Shown here piece after piece: positions 1 through 7,447 of a DNA stretch of 25,508 nucleotides. Positions within the stretch are counted from its first letter, which is position 1, and the number at the start of each line of letters is the position of its first letter. This DNA is from an uncultured Lachnospiraceae bacterium (GTDB taxonomy: Bacteria > Bacillota > Clostridia > Lachnospirales > Lachnospiraceae), in the NCBI GenBank assembly GCA_910585215.1, contig CAJUDQ010000047.1, forward strand, positions 1 through 25,508, given 5' to 3'. Both the position numbers and the translations under genes were made by a program. Under the pieces are notes generated by a model that was given only the letters and a program-made list of their open reading frames with translations, searched no databases and was not told the origin of the DNA.

Positions 1-18
1 AGTGTACAAGAACAGGGT

Positions 19-65
19 GGCAGCTTCGCTGCCATGTCGCTTTGCGACACAGCCCTCTGGGGCTG
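19..65. repeat. Three tandem short hairpins at left edge
   Basis: Three perfect inverted repeats lie end to end: GGCAGC-ttc-GCTGCC (19-33), TGTCGC-ttt-GCGACA (35-49) and CAGCCC-tctg-GGGCTG (50-65). The first arm GGCAGC can alternatively pair with GCTGCC at 62-67, so one large and several small folds compete. The segment is far more GC-rich than its surroundings. No T-run follows, so it is not an ordinary terminator. Such hairpin clusters resemble non-coding ends of mobile elements in Clostridia, but this is inference; what lies to the left is unknown. Confidence 0.6.
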
Positions 66-84
66 CCATAACTTGTGAGTAGTA

Positions 85-207
85 ATGGAATGTATTCAAT
101 ACAAAAGCAGACACGATGAAACAGTAAGAAATGTTTGTGAAAACTTTCAAAATCTCAATATGGGTATATTTGTCCATATTTTGAGTAGCAGGATATTTCA
201 TGTATGA
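85..207 (+). CDS. Possible small ORF, 40 aa, unrecognised
   Basis: An open frame starts at ATG 85 and ends at TGA 205-207, overlapping the first codons of the next gene in another frame. It begins MECIQYKSRHDETVRNVCEN. The ribosome binding site is poor (GTGAG about 5 nt upstream). It may be a leader peptide, a fragment left by rearrangement at the left edge, or chance. No family recognised. Confidence 0.2.
   Translation: MECIQYKSRHDETVRNVCENFQNLNMGIFVHILSSRIFHV
154..185 (+). promoter_or_regulatory. Hairpin just upstream of MBL gene start
   Basis: CTCAATATGG (154-163) can pair with CCATATTTTGAG (174-185), leaving a two-base bulge and a 10-nt loop. It ends a few bases before the weak AGGA ribosome binding site (190-193) of the ATG at 200. 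It could tune translation or mRNA stability of the hydrolase; no function is demonstrated. Confidence 0.3.
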
Positions 208-1078
208 ACTAAATCAAGTCGGAGAAAAAAGTTATTATATAAATTGTCCCGCAAAAATCGGGATATATCTTGCTGGCAATACAGATGTGTATTTGATTGA
301 CAGCGGAAACGATAAAGAAGCAGGAAAGAAAGTTCGTAAAATTTTAGATGAAAAGGGCTGGAACCTTTTGGGGATTTTGAACACTCATTCCAATGCTGAC
401 CATATCGGGGGAAACCAGTATTTACAGCAACAGACAGGGTGCAAGGTTTTTTCAGGCGGCATGGAAAAAGCGTTTATTGAATTTCCTGTTTTAGAGCCTT
501 CATTTTTGTATGGAGGGTATCCATGCAAGGATTTAAGACATAAGTTTTTACTTGCCAAATCAAGTATTGCGAAGGATTTTTCAGATGAAACCTTTCCGAA
601 AGAAGTTGAAGTAATTCCGTTAAAAGGGCATTTTTTTGATATGGTGGGTTTTCGTACTCCTGACGATACGGTATTCCTTGCTGATTGTCTTTCCAGCAGG
701 GATACTCTTGATAAATATCAAATTGGATTTGTTTATGATGTGGCGCAATATCTTGAAACGCTTGAAATGGTAAAATCAATAAAAGGAAAAATGTTTGTGC
801 CGGCTCATGCGCCTGCAACTGATAATATTACAGAACTTGCAGATTATAATAGGAATAAAGTCCATGAAATTGCTGAAAAAATTTTGTCAGTATGCAGAGA
901 ACCCATCTGCTTTGAACAGATTCTGCAAAAATTGTTTTTCGACTATGGTTTGACAATGAATTTTGAACAATATGTACTTGTGGGAAGTACTATCCGTTCT
1001 TATCTTTCATGGCTGAAGGATAGCGACAAACTTGATGTTTCTTTTGAAGATAATATGCTGCTTTGGAATGTGGTGTAA
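200..1078 (+). CDS. MBL-fold metallo-hydrolase
   Basis: A 292-residue cytoplasmic metallo-beta-lactamase-fold hydrolase without signal peptide; the substrate cannot be told. The fold is shown by the strand YLIDSGND near residue 31 and the metal motif NTHSNADHIGGN at 61-72. Other candidate metal ligands are H144 (KGH), D162 (LADC) and H203 (PAHAP). The canonical motif is H-x-H-x-D-H; here the second histidine is Asn65 (H63, N65, D67, H68), so the first zinc site may be altered. The C-terminal ~80 residues look helical, as in glyoxalase-II-like and related members. Start ATG 200 has only a weak AGGA upstream; ATG 204 is out of frame. The gene stands alone and is followed by a terminator at 1178-1210. 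It is a housekeeping-type hydrolase relative and there is no evidence that it is a beta-lactamase. Confidence 0.85.
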   Translation: MYELNQVGEKSYYINCPAKIGIYLAGNTDVYLIDSGNDKEAGKKVRKILDEKGWNLLGILNTHSNADHIGGNQYLQQQTGCKVFSGGMEKAFIEFPVLEPSFLYGGYPCKDLRHKFLLAKSSIAKDFSDETFPKEVEVIPLKGHFFDMVGFRTPDDTVFLADCLSSRDTLDKYQIGFVYDVAQYLETLEMVKSIKGKMFVPAHAPATDNITELADYNRNKVHEIAEKILSVCREPICFEQILQKLFFDYGLTMNFEQYVLVGSTIRSYLSWLKDSDKLDVSFEDNMLLWNVV

Positions 1079-1177
1079 AATCTGTAATTATGATTACAAT
1101 AAATATAAGAGTAAAAGAATTTAATAAAAGTTTTTTAGTTGTATCTATGTCAGCAATGACAGAAACAAAATGTTTGA

Positions 1178-1210
1178 CGGCAGAAAATTTAATTCTCTGC
1201 CGCTTTTTTT
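1178..1210 (+). terminator. Rho-independent terminator after MBL gene
   Basis: Stem CGGCAGA (1178-1184) pairs with TCTGCCG (1196-1202), followed by C and seven T residues (1204-1210). It lies 100 bases after the MBL stop and separates that gene from the next operon. Confidence 0.75.
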
Positions 1211-1341
1211 GTGTAAATGCCCATGATTAGCAAACTTGTGCATATTCATGTCAATATAATAAAATGATATTGGCCAAATAAATTTGTTTTGTGAAAAATT
1301 CAGCTTTAAAATTACTAGATAAAAATAAGAGTATAATTTTC

Positions 1342-1370
1342 TTGACTTTTAAATCTTACTATTGTAATAT
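1342..1370 (+). promoter_or_regulatory. Sigma-A promoter of the lipoprotein operon
   Basis: TTGACT (1342-1347), a 17-nt spacer and TAATAT (1365-1370) form a near-consensus promoter. Transcription would start near 1377, leaving a leader of about 120 nt before ATG 1498. Operator 1 (1351-1372) covers the spacer and the -10 box, and operator 2 (1378-1399) lies at the start site, so bound repressor should block initiation. Confidence 0.75.
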
Positions 1371-1399
1371 TTGAAGTAAATCTTACAATAGTAAGATTT
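1351..1399 (+). promoter_or_regulatory. Two BlaI-type operators
   Basis: Site 1 (1351-1372) reads AAATCTTAC-TATT-GTAATATTT. Site 2 (1378-1399) reads AAATCTTAC-AATA-GTAAGATTT, with perfect 9-bp arms. Centres are 27 bp apart. The only other copy of this element I found is in the blaI promoter (6363-6384, AAATCTTAC-GATT-GTAATATAT). BlaI/MecI repressors bind paired dyads of this size as dimers. Assigning these sites to the BlaI encoded here is an inference from the shared sequence and from the promoter overlap. Confidence 0.75.
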
Positions 1400-1442
1400 A
1401 AAAATAATTCTAGCAGAAAAACAACAACACAAAAAATAGTAG

Positions 1443-1484
1443 CTAATTACATTCTGATTGTTAGTATGTTGAGGATGTAATTAG
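1443..1484 (+). promoter_or_regulatory. Leader hairpin next to the ribosome binding site
   Basis: CTAATTACAT (1443-1452) and ATGTAATTAG (1475-1484) are perfect 10-nt inverted arms with a 22-nt loop. The 3' arm touches the Shine-Dalgarno sequence GGAAGGAGG (1484-1492) of the lipoprotein gene. It could limit ribosome access or stabilise the mRNA. No T-run follows, so it is not a terminator. Confidence 0.4.
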
Positions 1485-1497
1485 GAAGGAGGCAGTT

Positions 1498-2769
1498 ATG
1501 TTATGTAAAAAGATAAACAGGTTTTGGAGAAATAATTTGACAAAAAGTAGAATATTATTGTTAGTTCTAGCTAGTATGGTGATATTTACGATAGGCGGAT
1601 GTAGCTATAAATCACCAAAAGTATCAGATATTGAAATAACATCGATAAACAATGAAACTTGTCCATCCAATCAAAATAACTATATTGAGGCTGAAAACAT
1701 AGCGGCAGTTTATCGTGATATTTACAATGAGGCAATAGAAACAAATACATTGGGCAGTCTTGAAATAATACGGCGTATTGTTGCCAGACTTGGAGAGAAT
1801 GGATATGTGGCGATTGATAGTAAAAATCAGGTCAATATGTCACAGGCAGAGCAGACAGAAAAATTTTGTAAAGCAGTGGAGGAAAAGGAAAATGCACAGT
1901 TAACGATTGTAGAGATTATGGAGACAGGTTTTCGAAAATTTGACCTGAAAACAGACAATGGAAAGGTAAATATTATCAGAGAATATTATGAATATGATAG
2001 AAATGGAAATATTCAAAACAGAAATACAGCAAGCTATCCGGCTGATTTTTGGAAATACACAGAGGAAGGGTATTTAATTTTTGAAGGAAGCTGTTTTTTG
2101 GATGAGAATTTTGTGCTGACATTAAGCGATACACACGAGCATACAGTGTTACGGGTTTTGCCATTGGATGAAAAGTGTAGAGAATTGAACAGAAAGTATA
2201 TATTGCCGGTTGGCTATATACAGAATAATATATTTCTTTGTAATTGGAGTGAAGAAGATTATGAAGGTTTGGATTTTTACGATATATTTGACAATTTTTA
2301 TCCAATATTTTATGGGCAGCCTGTTCCTTATGCTGCGGATGAGAATTTAGGAGTCGGAAAAGTTTATCAGATACCAGAAAACATATTTGAAAATGTTATT
2401 ATGACATATTTTCATATAGACACAGAAATACTCCGTTCAAAAACAAAATATATTCCAGAATACGCAGCATATGAATATAAACCACGAGGATTTTATGAGA
2501 TTGAATATCCAGATATTCCATATCCGGAAGTAGTAAGTTATACAGAAAATCCGGATGGAACAATTACGCTTAGTGTCAATGCAGTATATCCGAAAGAAAA
2601 TACTTCTAAATTATATTCACATAAAACGATAATTCGTCTCTTAGACGAGGATTATTTTCAATATGTGTCAAATCAGACGATTTCATTGGAAGATGCTTAT
2701 AGTACATGGTGGCATTCTAATCGTTTGACAGAGGAAGAGTGGAACAAAATTTATGGAGGAAATCAATAG
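1498..2769 (+). CDS. Putative lipoprotein, first of a paralogous pair
   Basis: A 423-residue predicted lipoprotein of unknown function. A basic N-terminus (residues 1-18) is followed by a hydrophobic segment (about 19-33) and the lipobox IGGC with Cys35, so the mature protein should be lipid-anchored on the outer face of the membrane. The start is supported by AAGGAGG (1486-1492) five bases before ATG. The rest has no recognisable catalytic motif. Blocks shared with the downstream protein include PLDEKCRELNRKYI, MTYFHIDTEILR and YTENPDGTITLSV. It may belong to a Lachnospiraceae family annotated DUF6070, but I cannot verify this. Two BlaI-type operators cover its promoter, so it is probably induced together with blaIR, perhaps by beta-lactams. 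Its stop codon overlaps the next start. Confidence 0.75.
   Translation: MLCKKINRFWRNNLTKSRILLLVLASMVIFTIGGCSYKSPKVSDIEITSINNETCPSNQNNYIEAENIAAVYRDIYNEAIETNTLGSLEIIRRIVARLGENGYVAIDSKNQVNMSQAEQTEKFCKAVEEKENAQLTIVEIMETGFRKFDLKTDNGKVNIIREYYEYDRNGNIQNRNTASYPADFWKYTEEGYLIFEGSCFLDENFVLTLSDTHEHTVLRVLPLDEKCRELNRKYILPVGYIQNNIFLCNWSEEDYEGLDFYDIFDNFYPIFYGQPVPYAADENLGVGKVYQIPENIFENVIMTYFHIDTEILRSKTKYIPEYAAYEYKPRGFYEIEYPDIPYPEVVSYTENPDGTITLSVNAVYPKENTSKLYSHKTIIRLLDEDYFQYVSNQTISLEDAYSTWWHSNRLTEEEWNKIYGGNQ
2538..2576 (+). repeat. 39-bp repeat shared by the paralogous pair, copy 1
   Basis: This stretch differs from 3854-3892 at only two of 39 positions, although the two genes are otherwise well diverged. It encodes YTENPDGTITL here and YTENRDGTITL in the second gene. 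It could reflect strong constraint or recent gene conversion, and would allow recombination fusing the two genes. Confidence 0.7.
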
Positions 2770-4043
2770 TGAAAAATATTAAATGGCGGTTAAAAAGTGG
2801 GGGAGTGTTTTTGGTAATATTATTTTTCGTTGTAATTGCTAGAAATTTTGTAACAATACGATGGAACAAAGGGAAAAAAGAGAATTCAGAGGCAGTTTGG
2901 GAACTGCCAACGGAACTATCAAGTAATAATATTATGGAAACAAATATAGGGGAAAGTGAAACGGAATTAGAATCCTCTTTGTGGTTTCTTCCGCAGGCAG
3001 AAGATTGCCTGATAACGGAATCAGAAAAAGAAGAATTAAATAATATGGCATTGACAGCCGCAGGACAGATAAAGGAGGTATATAAAGAAATAGAAATTAC
3101 AGATAGCTTATCTTATGGGTCAAATATCAAAGATTTTACAAGGAATCAGCGCAGAGAAGCGGCTGCGCTTCTTGGAAATGCAGGATATGTCAGTGTTACA
3201 GACGATGTCAATATGAAAAATTATGAGAAAGTCGAAAATTTTTATTCTGCATATATAGAACAGAAGGAGGCAATGGTGACTATATTTAATGTAAATTTGG
3301 ATGGACTTCTTAGCGTTATTACTTTTATATATAGAAATAACAGATTACAAACATATTATGTGGAAATTGGCTGGCAGAAGGGAGGAATACAAGAACTCAG
3401 AAATACTTTGGTTAGTGATATAGCCGAAATTAAGCTGACAGAAAAAGGTTATTTTATTTATGCATATAAAAGAGTGATACCTCATTCAAGTTTACGGCAA
3501 TATTGGAGAATAAAGCCTCTTTCAGATAAATGCAGGGAATTAACGGCAAAATATATATATGGGTTAAGCTATGTAAATTACAATCTTCTTGTAACAAACT
3601 GGGACAGCAACAATGTGGAAGATATTTTAATGCCATGTATGTTTGAAGATATTTATCGAATTTGTACGGGGGAAAATCTAAAGGTAGAAAACTGGAAGAT
3701 ACCAGCAGAAACCTACGAAAAGATAATGACTACTTATTTTCCAGTATCAATAGAACAATTGAGGGAAAAGTGTCAATATGATAGGAATAGCAATAGTTAC
3801 GAGTATGAAATGATATTGGCACGGCAATATCCGCCTTTTGGAGAAGTGGTTGATTATACAGAAAATCGGGATGGAACAATTACGCTTATTGTAGACGGCG
3901 TATGGGTTGATTATAATTCTGACTTTGCTTTTACCAATACAATTATAGTACAGCCTTTTGATAATGGTACATTTAGGTATTTATGTAATTACATAGAACA
4001 AAAAGAGCTGAAGCTGCCGCCGATAGCAGGAATTACTAATTAG
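2769..4043 (+). CDS. Membrane-anchored paralogue of the preceding lipoprotein
   Basis: Function unknown; 424 residues from the preferred GTG start at 2769, which shares its first base with the TAG stop of the upstream gene. GGAGG at 2755-2759 lies nine bases before this GTG. An ATG at 2739 in the same frame lacks such a site and would overlap the upstream gene by 31 bases. Residues about 9-24 (GGVFLVILFFVVIARN) form one membrane segment without a lipobox, so the bulk (after a charged, Ser/Glu-rich linker) should be outside the cell. The shared blocks are PLSDKCRELTAKYI, TTYFPVSIEQLREK and EVVDYTENRDGTITL. Overlapping stop and start suggest translational coupling, so both products probably work together in or on the membrane. 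No family is assigned with confidence. Confidence 0.75.
   Translation: MKNIKWRLKSGGVFLVILFFVVIARNFVTIRWNKGKKENSEAVWELPTELSSNNIMETNIGESETELESSLWFLPQAEDCLITESEKEELNNMALTAAGQIKEVYKEIEITDSLSYGSNIKDFTRNQRREAAALLGNAGYVSVTDDVNMKNYEKVENFYSAYIEQKEAMVTIFNVNLDGLLSVITFIYRNNRLQTYYVEIGWQKGGIQELRNTLVSDIAEIKLTEKGYFIYAYKRVIPHSSLRQYWRIKPLSDKCRELTAKYIYGLSYVNYNLLVTNWDSNNVEDILMPCMFEDIYRICTGENLKVENWKIPAETYEKIMTTYFPVSIEQLREKCQYDRNSNSYEYEMILARQYPPFGEVVDYTENRDGTITLIVDGVWVDYNSDFAFTNTIIVQPFDNGTFRYLCNYIEQKELKLPPIAGITN
3854..3892 (+). repeat. 39-bp repeat shared by the paralogous pair, copy 2
   Basis: Second copy of the near-identical segment at 2538-2576 (37 of 39 bases equal), at the corresponding place in the paralogue's C-terminal part. 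Confidence 0.7.
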
Positions 4044-4124
4044 AAGAATATTACAGAAAAAATAGTCAGGATAATAACATGATTTTTTGTTAGGTGTCTG
4101 ATAAAGAAACGAAGTAATTGAACG

Positions 4125-4176
4125 ATAACAAACGGGTAAAGGCCGGCTCTAAGCGGCTCTTTTCCCCGTTTGTTAT
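4125..4176. terminator. Inverted repeat between convergent operons
   Basis: ATAACAAACGGG (4125-4136) and CCCGTTTGTTAT (4165-4176) are perfect 12-bp arms, with a GC-rich inner segment that can form a second small stem (GCCG/CGGC). It lies between the stop of the lipoprotein pair and that of blaR1, overlapping the blaR1 stop codon. T-runs are weak on both sides, so a bidirectional terminator is likely but not certain. Confidence 0.5.
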
Positions 4177-5960
4177 TTCCAGATATTGAGTTCTGACAAT
4201 ATGGTTTTTGCGATTTCTGCTGCACTGCTTCCAGCAGCGTTGGAATCGCTTTGAATATTAGCGGCAAAGAAGTATGTATTATTATTGATTTCAAGGAAAC
4301 CTATAAACCAGCCATTCACATCCTGGCCATCTACGCGTCCGGTTCCGGTTTTTCCATAGAAACTTTTATTTTCAGATGAGAACAGACAAATCGAATCTTT
4401 TATGGCATTTATATTTTCTGAAACAAAGTTAAAGCTGTTATTGTAGAAGTCTGTTAAAAGTTCAACTTGTTCAACCGGAGAAATTTTCAGGGATGATTGC
4501 AGCCAGTAAGAGGAAAGATTTGAATTTATATTCTCATTTCCATATCCAATTTTTCTAATATAATTTTGAATAACAGCAGTGCCGAGCTGTTTGTCTATTT
4601 GCTGAAAATACCAGTTTACGGAGTACTGCATTGCAGAATACAAATTTTGATTAGCTTTCCATGCATCGAATGGGTAGTCTGTTCCATTCCATATCATAAA
4701 AGAATCGCTGGGTGTAATAATGCCTTCTTCTAATCCAAACAATGCATTATATATCTTATAGGTAGAGTTTGGAGCTGTTCTTAAGGTGGCATGCTCCATA
4801 TTATAAATGCGCCATGTATCGTTTTTTAAATCATATAGAACAAAGCTGCCTTCATATTCATCAAAATAGGAGGATAAATCAATTATGGAAATTTTTTCAG
4901 GGGGTATATTCCATTTATATTGGTTCTGTTGTACAGAATAAGTAGACAACATAGGAGTAATTCTCAAAAAGATAACAGCCATAATGCCAAAGGCAATCAC
5001 CCCTTTTGATTTTCTGTAAACAGAAGGTTTTTTATAAGAAGAAATATTGATAATCCTTTTTTGCAATTGATTCATGTTTCCGCTGATTCCCGCAGCAAAA
5101 GGGAATGAGTTGAGTGAAATTTTTTCTGCAAAATTGATTAGTGTATTGCCATAGTCTTCATATTCGCTTTCCTTTAAAAGTTTCAGGACAGAAGTATCAC
5201 AGGCAACTTCCCTGTCATCGCGCATTTCTTTCAGTGCGAACCATACCAAAGGATTGAACCAGTATAGTATGCCGGCAAGATTCATAAGATAGCCAGCAAG
5301 GGCATCCTTATGTTTATAATGCTGCAGTTCGTGTAATAACATATATCGCATATGCATAGGATTGAAATCTGATATCAAATGAATTGGCAGGTAAATACGC
5401 GGAATGAATAAGCCTATGATAATAGGAGCTTTCAAAAAAGCAGTGCTGTAAATAGGAACGTTTCTTTTTATTTTCATCTCGCTTAAACAGTTGTTGTATA
5501 ATATGCGGACAGTCTCGTTTTGTAAAGAAAGCGAGGATTTCTTCAAAATATTTAGGTGCATTTTTGATTTTATTACCAATAAAAACATTGCAATAACGCC
5601 AATAAGCCATATTCCAAATAATATAAGCCCAACAATACATGGTGTTTTATTACTGACAGACAGTGCAAAGTCATTGATTTGTTTTGTTGAGACAGATATA
5701 TTTATATTTGCAGCAGGTTTTATAATACTTGACGAAGCAGTATTTTTCAATTTGCCAAACCATGAGAAAATTTGAAAAAATTCAATCGGACGAAAAGGCA
5801 TAAACGGAACCGCAAGAAGTCCAAGTAATAGAAACCATAAATTAAACTGCATCCGGTTGGTGAAATGATTTTTTAATACCCGTTTTGTTATAAGAAGTAT
5901 GGCCGTTATAACACAAATGAAAATATTACATAAGAAAAACCGTATTCCAAAATCAGCCAT
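4173..5960 (-). CDS. blaR1: BlaR1/MecR1-type beta-lactam sensor protease
   Basis: A 595-residue integral membrane sensor-transducer, the usual BlaR1 length. Membrane segments lie near residues 8-28, 38-54, 108-131 and 319-340. The M56 zinc protease motif HELQH is at 210-214, with REVACD at 250-255 as the likely third-ligand region. The extracellular C-terminal domain carries class D beta-lactamase-like motifs: STYK (399-402, acylated Ser399), YSVN (446-449) and KTG (537-539). In this family, acylation by a beta-lactam activates the cytoplasmic protease, which leads to loss of BlaI repression. All key residues are present, so the protein should be functional. It starts one base after the blaI stop. 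No beta-lactamase gene is in the window; the operator sites suggest that the lipoprotein pair at 1498-4043 is the output. Confidence 0.93.
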   Translation of the reverse strand: MADFGIRFFLCNIFICVITAILLITKRVLKNHFTNRMQFNLWFLLLGLLAVPFMPFRPIEFFQIFSWFGKLKNTASSSIIKPAANINISVSTKQINDFALSVSNKTPCIVGLILFGIWLIGVIAMFLLVIKSKMHLNILKKSSLSLQNETVRILYNNCLSEMKIKRNVPIYSTAFLKAPIIIGLFIPRIYLPIHLISDFNPMHMRYMLLHELQHYKHKDALAGYLMNLAGILYWFNPLVWFALKEMRDDREVACDTSVLKLLKESEYEDYGNTLINFAEKISLNSFPFAAGISGNMNQLQKRIINISSYKKPSVYRKSKGVIAFGIMAVIFLRITPMLSTYSVQQNQYKWNIPPEKISIIDLSSYFDEYEGSFVLYDLKNDTWRIYNMEHATLRTAPNSTYKIYNALFGLEEGIITPSDSFMIWNGTDYPFDAWKANQNLYSAMQYSVNWYFQQIDKQLGTAVIQNYIRKIGYGNENINSNLSSYWLQSSLKISPVEQVELLTDFYNNSFNFVSENINAIKDSICLFSSENKSFYGKTGTGRVDGQDVNGWFIGFLEINNNTYFFAANIQSDSNAAGSSAAEIAKTILSELNIWK

Positions 5961-5961
5961 G

Positions 5962-6348
5962 TCAAATCTCCTTGTTACCTGAGTTTTTTAAGAGAAGGGA
6001 ACGGAGGGCGTCTATTTCTGATTTGGAAAGTTTATCATCTTCGATATAAGCTGAAAACATTGCTGTAATATCCCCGCCGTAATAGCGTTTAAGAAAAGAA
6101 CGGCTTTCCTGTTTAATATATTCTTTTTGTTCTATCAAAGGAGTGTAGACGAATACTCTGCTTTGTTTTTCATAGGAAAGGGCCCCTTTTGTTACAAGCC
6201 TTTTTATTAAAGTCTGTATTGTTTTAGGACTCCATTTTGTAGTTTGTGTTAATTTATCTGTTATCTCATTCGTGTTGATTGGCGCATATTTCCATATGAC
6301 TTTCATCACTTCAAATTCTGCTTCTGAAATTTGGGGTAATGCTTTCAC
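5962..6348 (-). CDS. blaI: BlaI/MecI/CopY family repressor
   Basis: A 128-residue winged-helix repressor of standard BlaI length. The N-terminal half has the family pattern: ISEAEFEVMKVIW (about residues 7-19), the helix-turn-helix around INTNEITDKL, and WSPKTIQTLIKRLVTKG (about 39-55). The C-terminal part, with FLKRYYGGDITAMFSAYIED, is the dimerisation region. The start is GTG at 6346-6348 with AAGGAGG seven bases upstream. The gene is first in a two-gene operon with blaR1. A 22-bp dyad overlapping its own start site (6363-6384) implies autoregulation, and the same dyad occurs twice in the promoter of the lipoprotein operon. It should dissociate when BlaR1 is triggered. Confidence 0.93.
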   Translation of the reverse strand: MKALPQISEAEFEVMKVIWKYAPINTNEITDKLTQTTKWSPKTIQTLIKRLVTKGALSYEKQSRVFVYTPLIEQKEYIKQESRSFLKRYYGGDITAMFSAYIEDDKLSKSEIDALRSLLLKNSGNKEI

Positions 6349-6362
6349 TTTTAAACCTCCTT

Positions 6363-6413
6363 AAATCTTACGATTGTAATATATATTATAGTGTGAAAAT
6401 CAGGAAATGTCAA
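6363..6413 (-). promoter_or_regulatory. blaI promoter with BlaI operator
   Basis: On the minus strand TTGACA (6408-6413), a 17-nt spacer and TATAAT (6385-6390) form a perfect consensus promoter. The operator (6363-6384, plus-strand reading AAATCTTAC-GATT-GTAATATAT) starts immediately after the -10 box and covers the start site near 6378. Only one dyad is present here, against two at the lipoprotein operon. Confidence 0.85.
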
Positions 6414-6428
6414 TTTTTTTGATAAATA

Positions 6429-6470
6429 TTTCCCGCTGCTTTTGCTCTTATGAGCCAAAACAACGGGAAA
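6429..6470 (-). terminator. Hairpin after the anti-sigma gene
   Basis: TTTCCCG (6429-6435) pairs with CGGGAAA (6464-6470), with an inner GCTC-ttat-GAGC stem. It lies between the anti-sigma stop and the blaI promoter. Only a short A/T tract follows on the minus strand, so termination is possible but may be weak. Confidence 0.4.
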
Positions 6471-6511
6471 GCTTTTATGCAGGATATTGATTATATTTCT
6501 GTTATACCTGC

Positions 6512-7447
6512 TTATTTTACATTATTTGAAAACCATTCCGAAATTTCAGGCGACATCTGATAATAGGACAGTGTATTATGAATATTAATCCAGCCATAGG
6601 AAGGATAATATTGTATTGCGAAACGCAAACCATCTTTGGTTTCAATTATTATATCTTTTCTGTCATCAGCGACGCGGGCATATGCTTCGCTTCCAATGTC
6701 GCCGCCTGTTTGTTCCAGATTTTTTAATTCGTCAGCGAATACTAAGTTGTGATAATCGTCGAAACAAAATGCGGTCAATACAGAAATTTTATTGAAGAAA
6801 TCAGCTATCGCCGCGCTGTCTGTGATTGCTTTACCGTCCGGTTCCCATGTGTTGTCATTTTTTACAGGAGTGATACGGGCAATCTGGGAACTTTCATAAA
6901 TACCATATACTTCAAATGCATCCTGAATTGGAAGAGACTCATTTGTTTTTACTAAATAATTGCAAAAAAGTGCAAAATAATATTTATCATCATTCTTAAA
7001 AATTCTAACAGCCTTATATGGAGCAGGTGAATATTCAAATAACTCTACATCTGTTTCAATATTAGCTGTAATATAATCGCTGCGCTCAGCATTGGGCGTT
7101 TTCTTCTGTAAATATGCGATATGGCGTCCAATCATATTTTCTGTGATTTCTTTTTTTAATCCTAGTTTTTCTATTATTTGCGAATCTTCAATCACTTCAA
7201 AATAAGCGCCTTCATATTCAATCATGATAACAGAATCAATGACAGTTTTATCATTTGGTTTTAGAAACAAATCCCCTGAAAACTGTATACCTATTGCAAT
7301 CATAAGAGCAATACATGCTGCGGCTGCCACCCATTTGTACCATATTTTACTTGTTCTGTTTTTGGTTTTGTATTCATAGCTGACAGCTTCGTCTATATAT
7401 TTAGGGTTGATATTTTCAATCGTTTCAGAAATTTTCTTTCTTTTCAT
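6512..7447 (-). CDS. Membrane-bound anti-sigma factor-like protein
   Basis: A 311-residue protein with a basic cytoplasmic N-terminus (about 1-36, MKRKKISETIENINPKYIDE), one membrane segment (about 37-55, WVAAAACIALMIAIGIQ) and a ~250-residue extracellular domain. It is translated from an ATG overlapping the upstream sigma gene's TGA (ATGA). Together with that coupling, this topology is the hallmark of anti-sigma factors that hold an ECF sigma at the membrane. The outer domain contains two related stretches (IMIEYEGAYFEVIED near residue 75 and later strands), but no enzymatic motif. No zinc-binding HxxxCxxC motif is visible, so it is not a ZAS-type anti-sigma. The inducing signal is unknown. 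A role as accessory regulator rather than anti-sigma cannot be excluded. Confidence 0.7.
   Translation of the reverse strand: MKRKKISETIENINPKYIDEAVSYEYKTKNRTSKIWYKWVAAAACIALMIAIGIQFSGDLFLKPNDKTVIDSVIMIEYEGAYFEVIEDSQIIEKLGLKKEITENMIGRHIAYLQKKTPNAERSDYITANIETDVELFEYSPAPYKAVRIFKNDDKYYFALFCNYLVKTNESLPIQDAFEVYGIYESSQIARITPVKNDNTWEPDGKAITDSAAIADFFNKISVLTAFCFDDYHNLVFADELKNLEQTGGDIGSEAYARVADDRKDIIIETKDGLRFAIQYYPSYGWINIHNTLSYYQMSPEISEWFSNNVK

Noticed and set aside
200..1078. MBL-fold protein as the beta-lactamase controlled by BlaI
   Set aside because: No BlaI-type dyad lies upstream, a terminator separates it from the operator, it has no signal peptide, and the family is dominated by other hydrolases.
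5491..5775. 94-aa plus-strand open frame
   Set aside because: It lies wholly antisense within blaR1 and is explained by codon composition.
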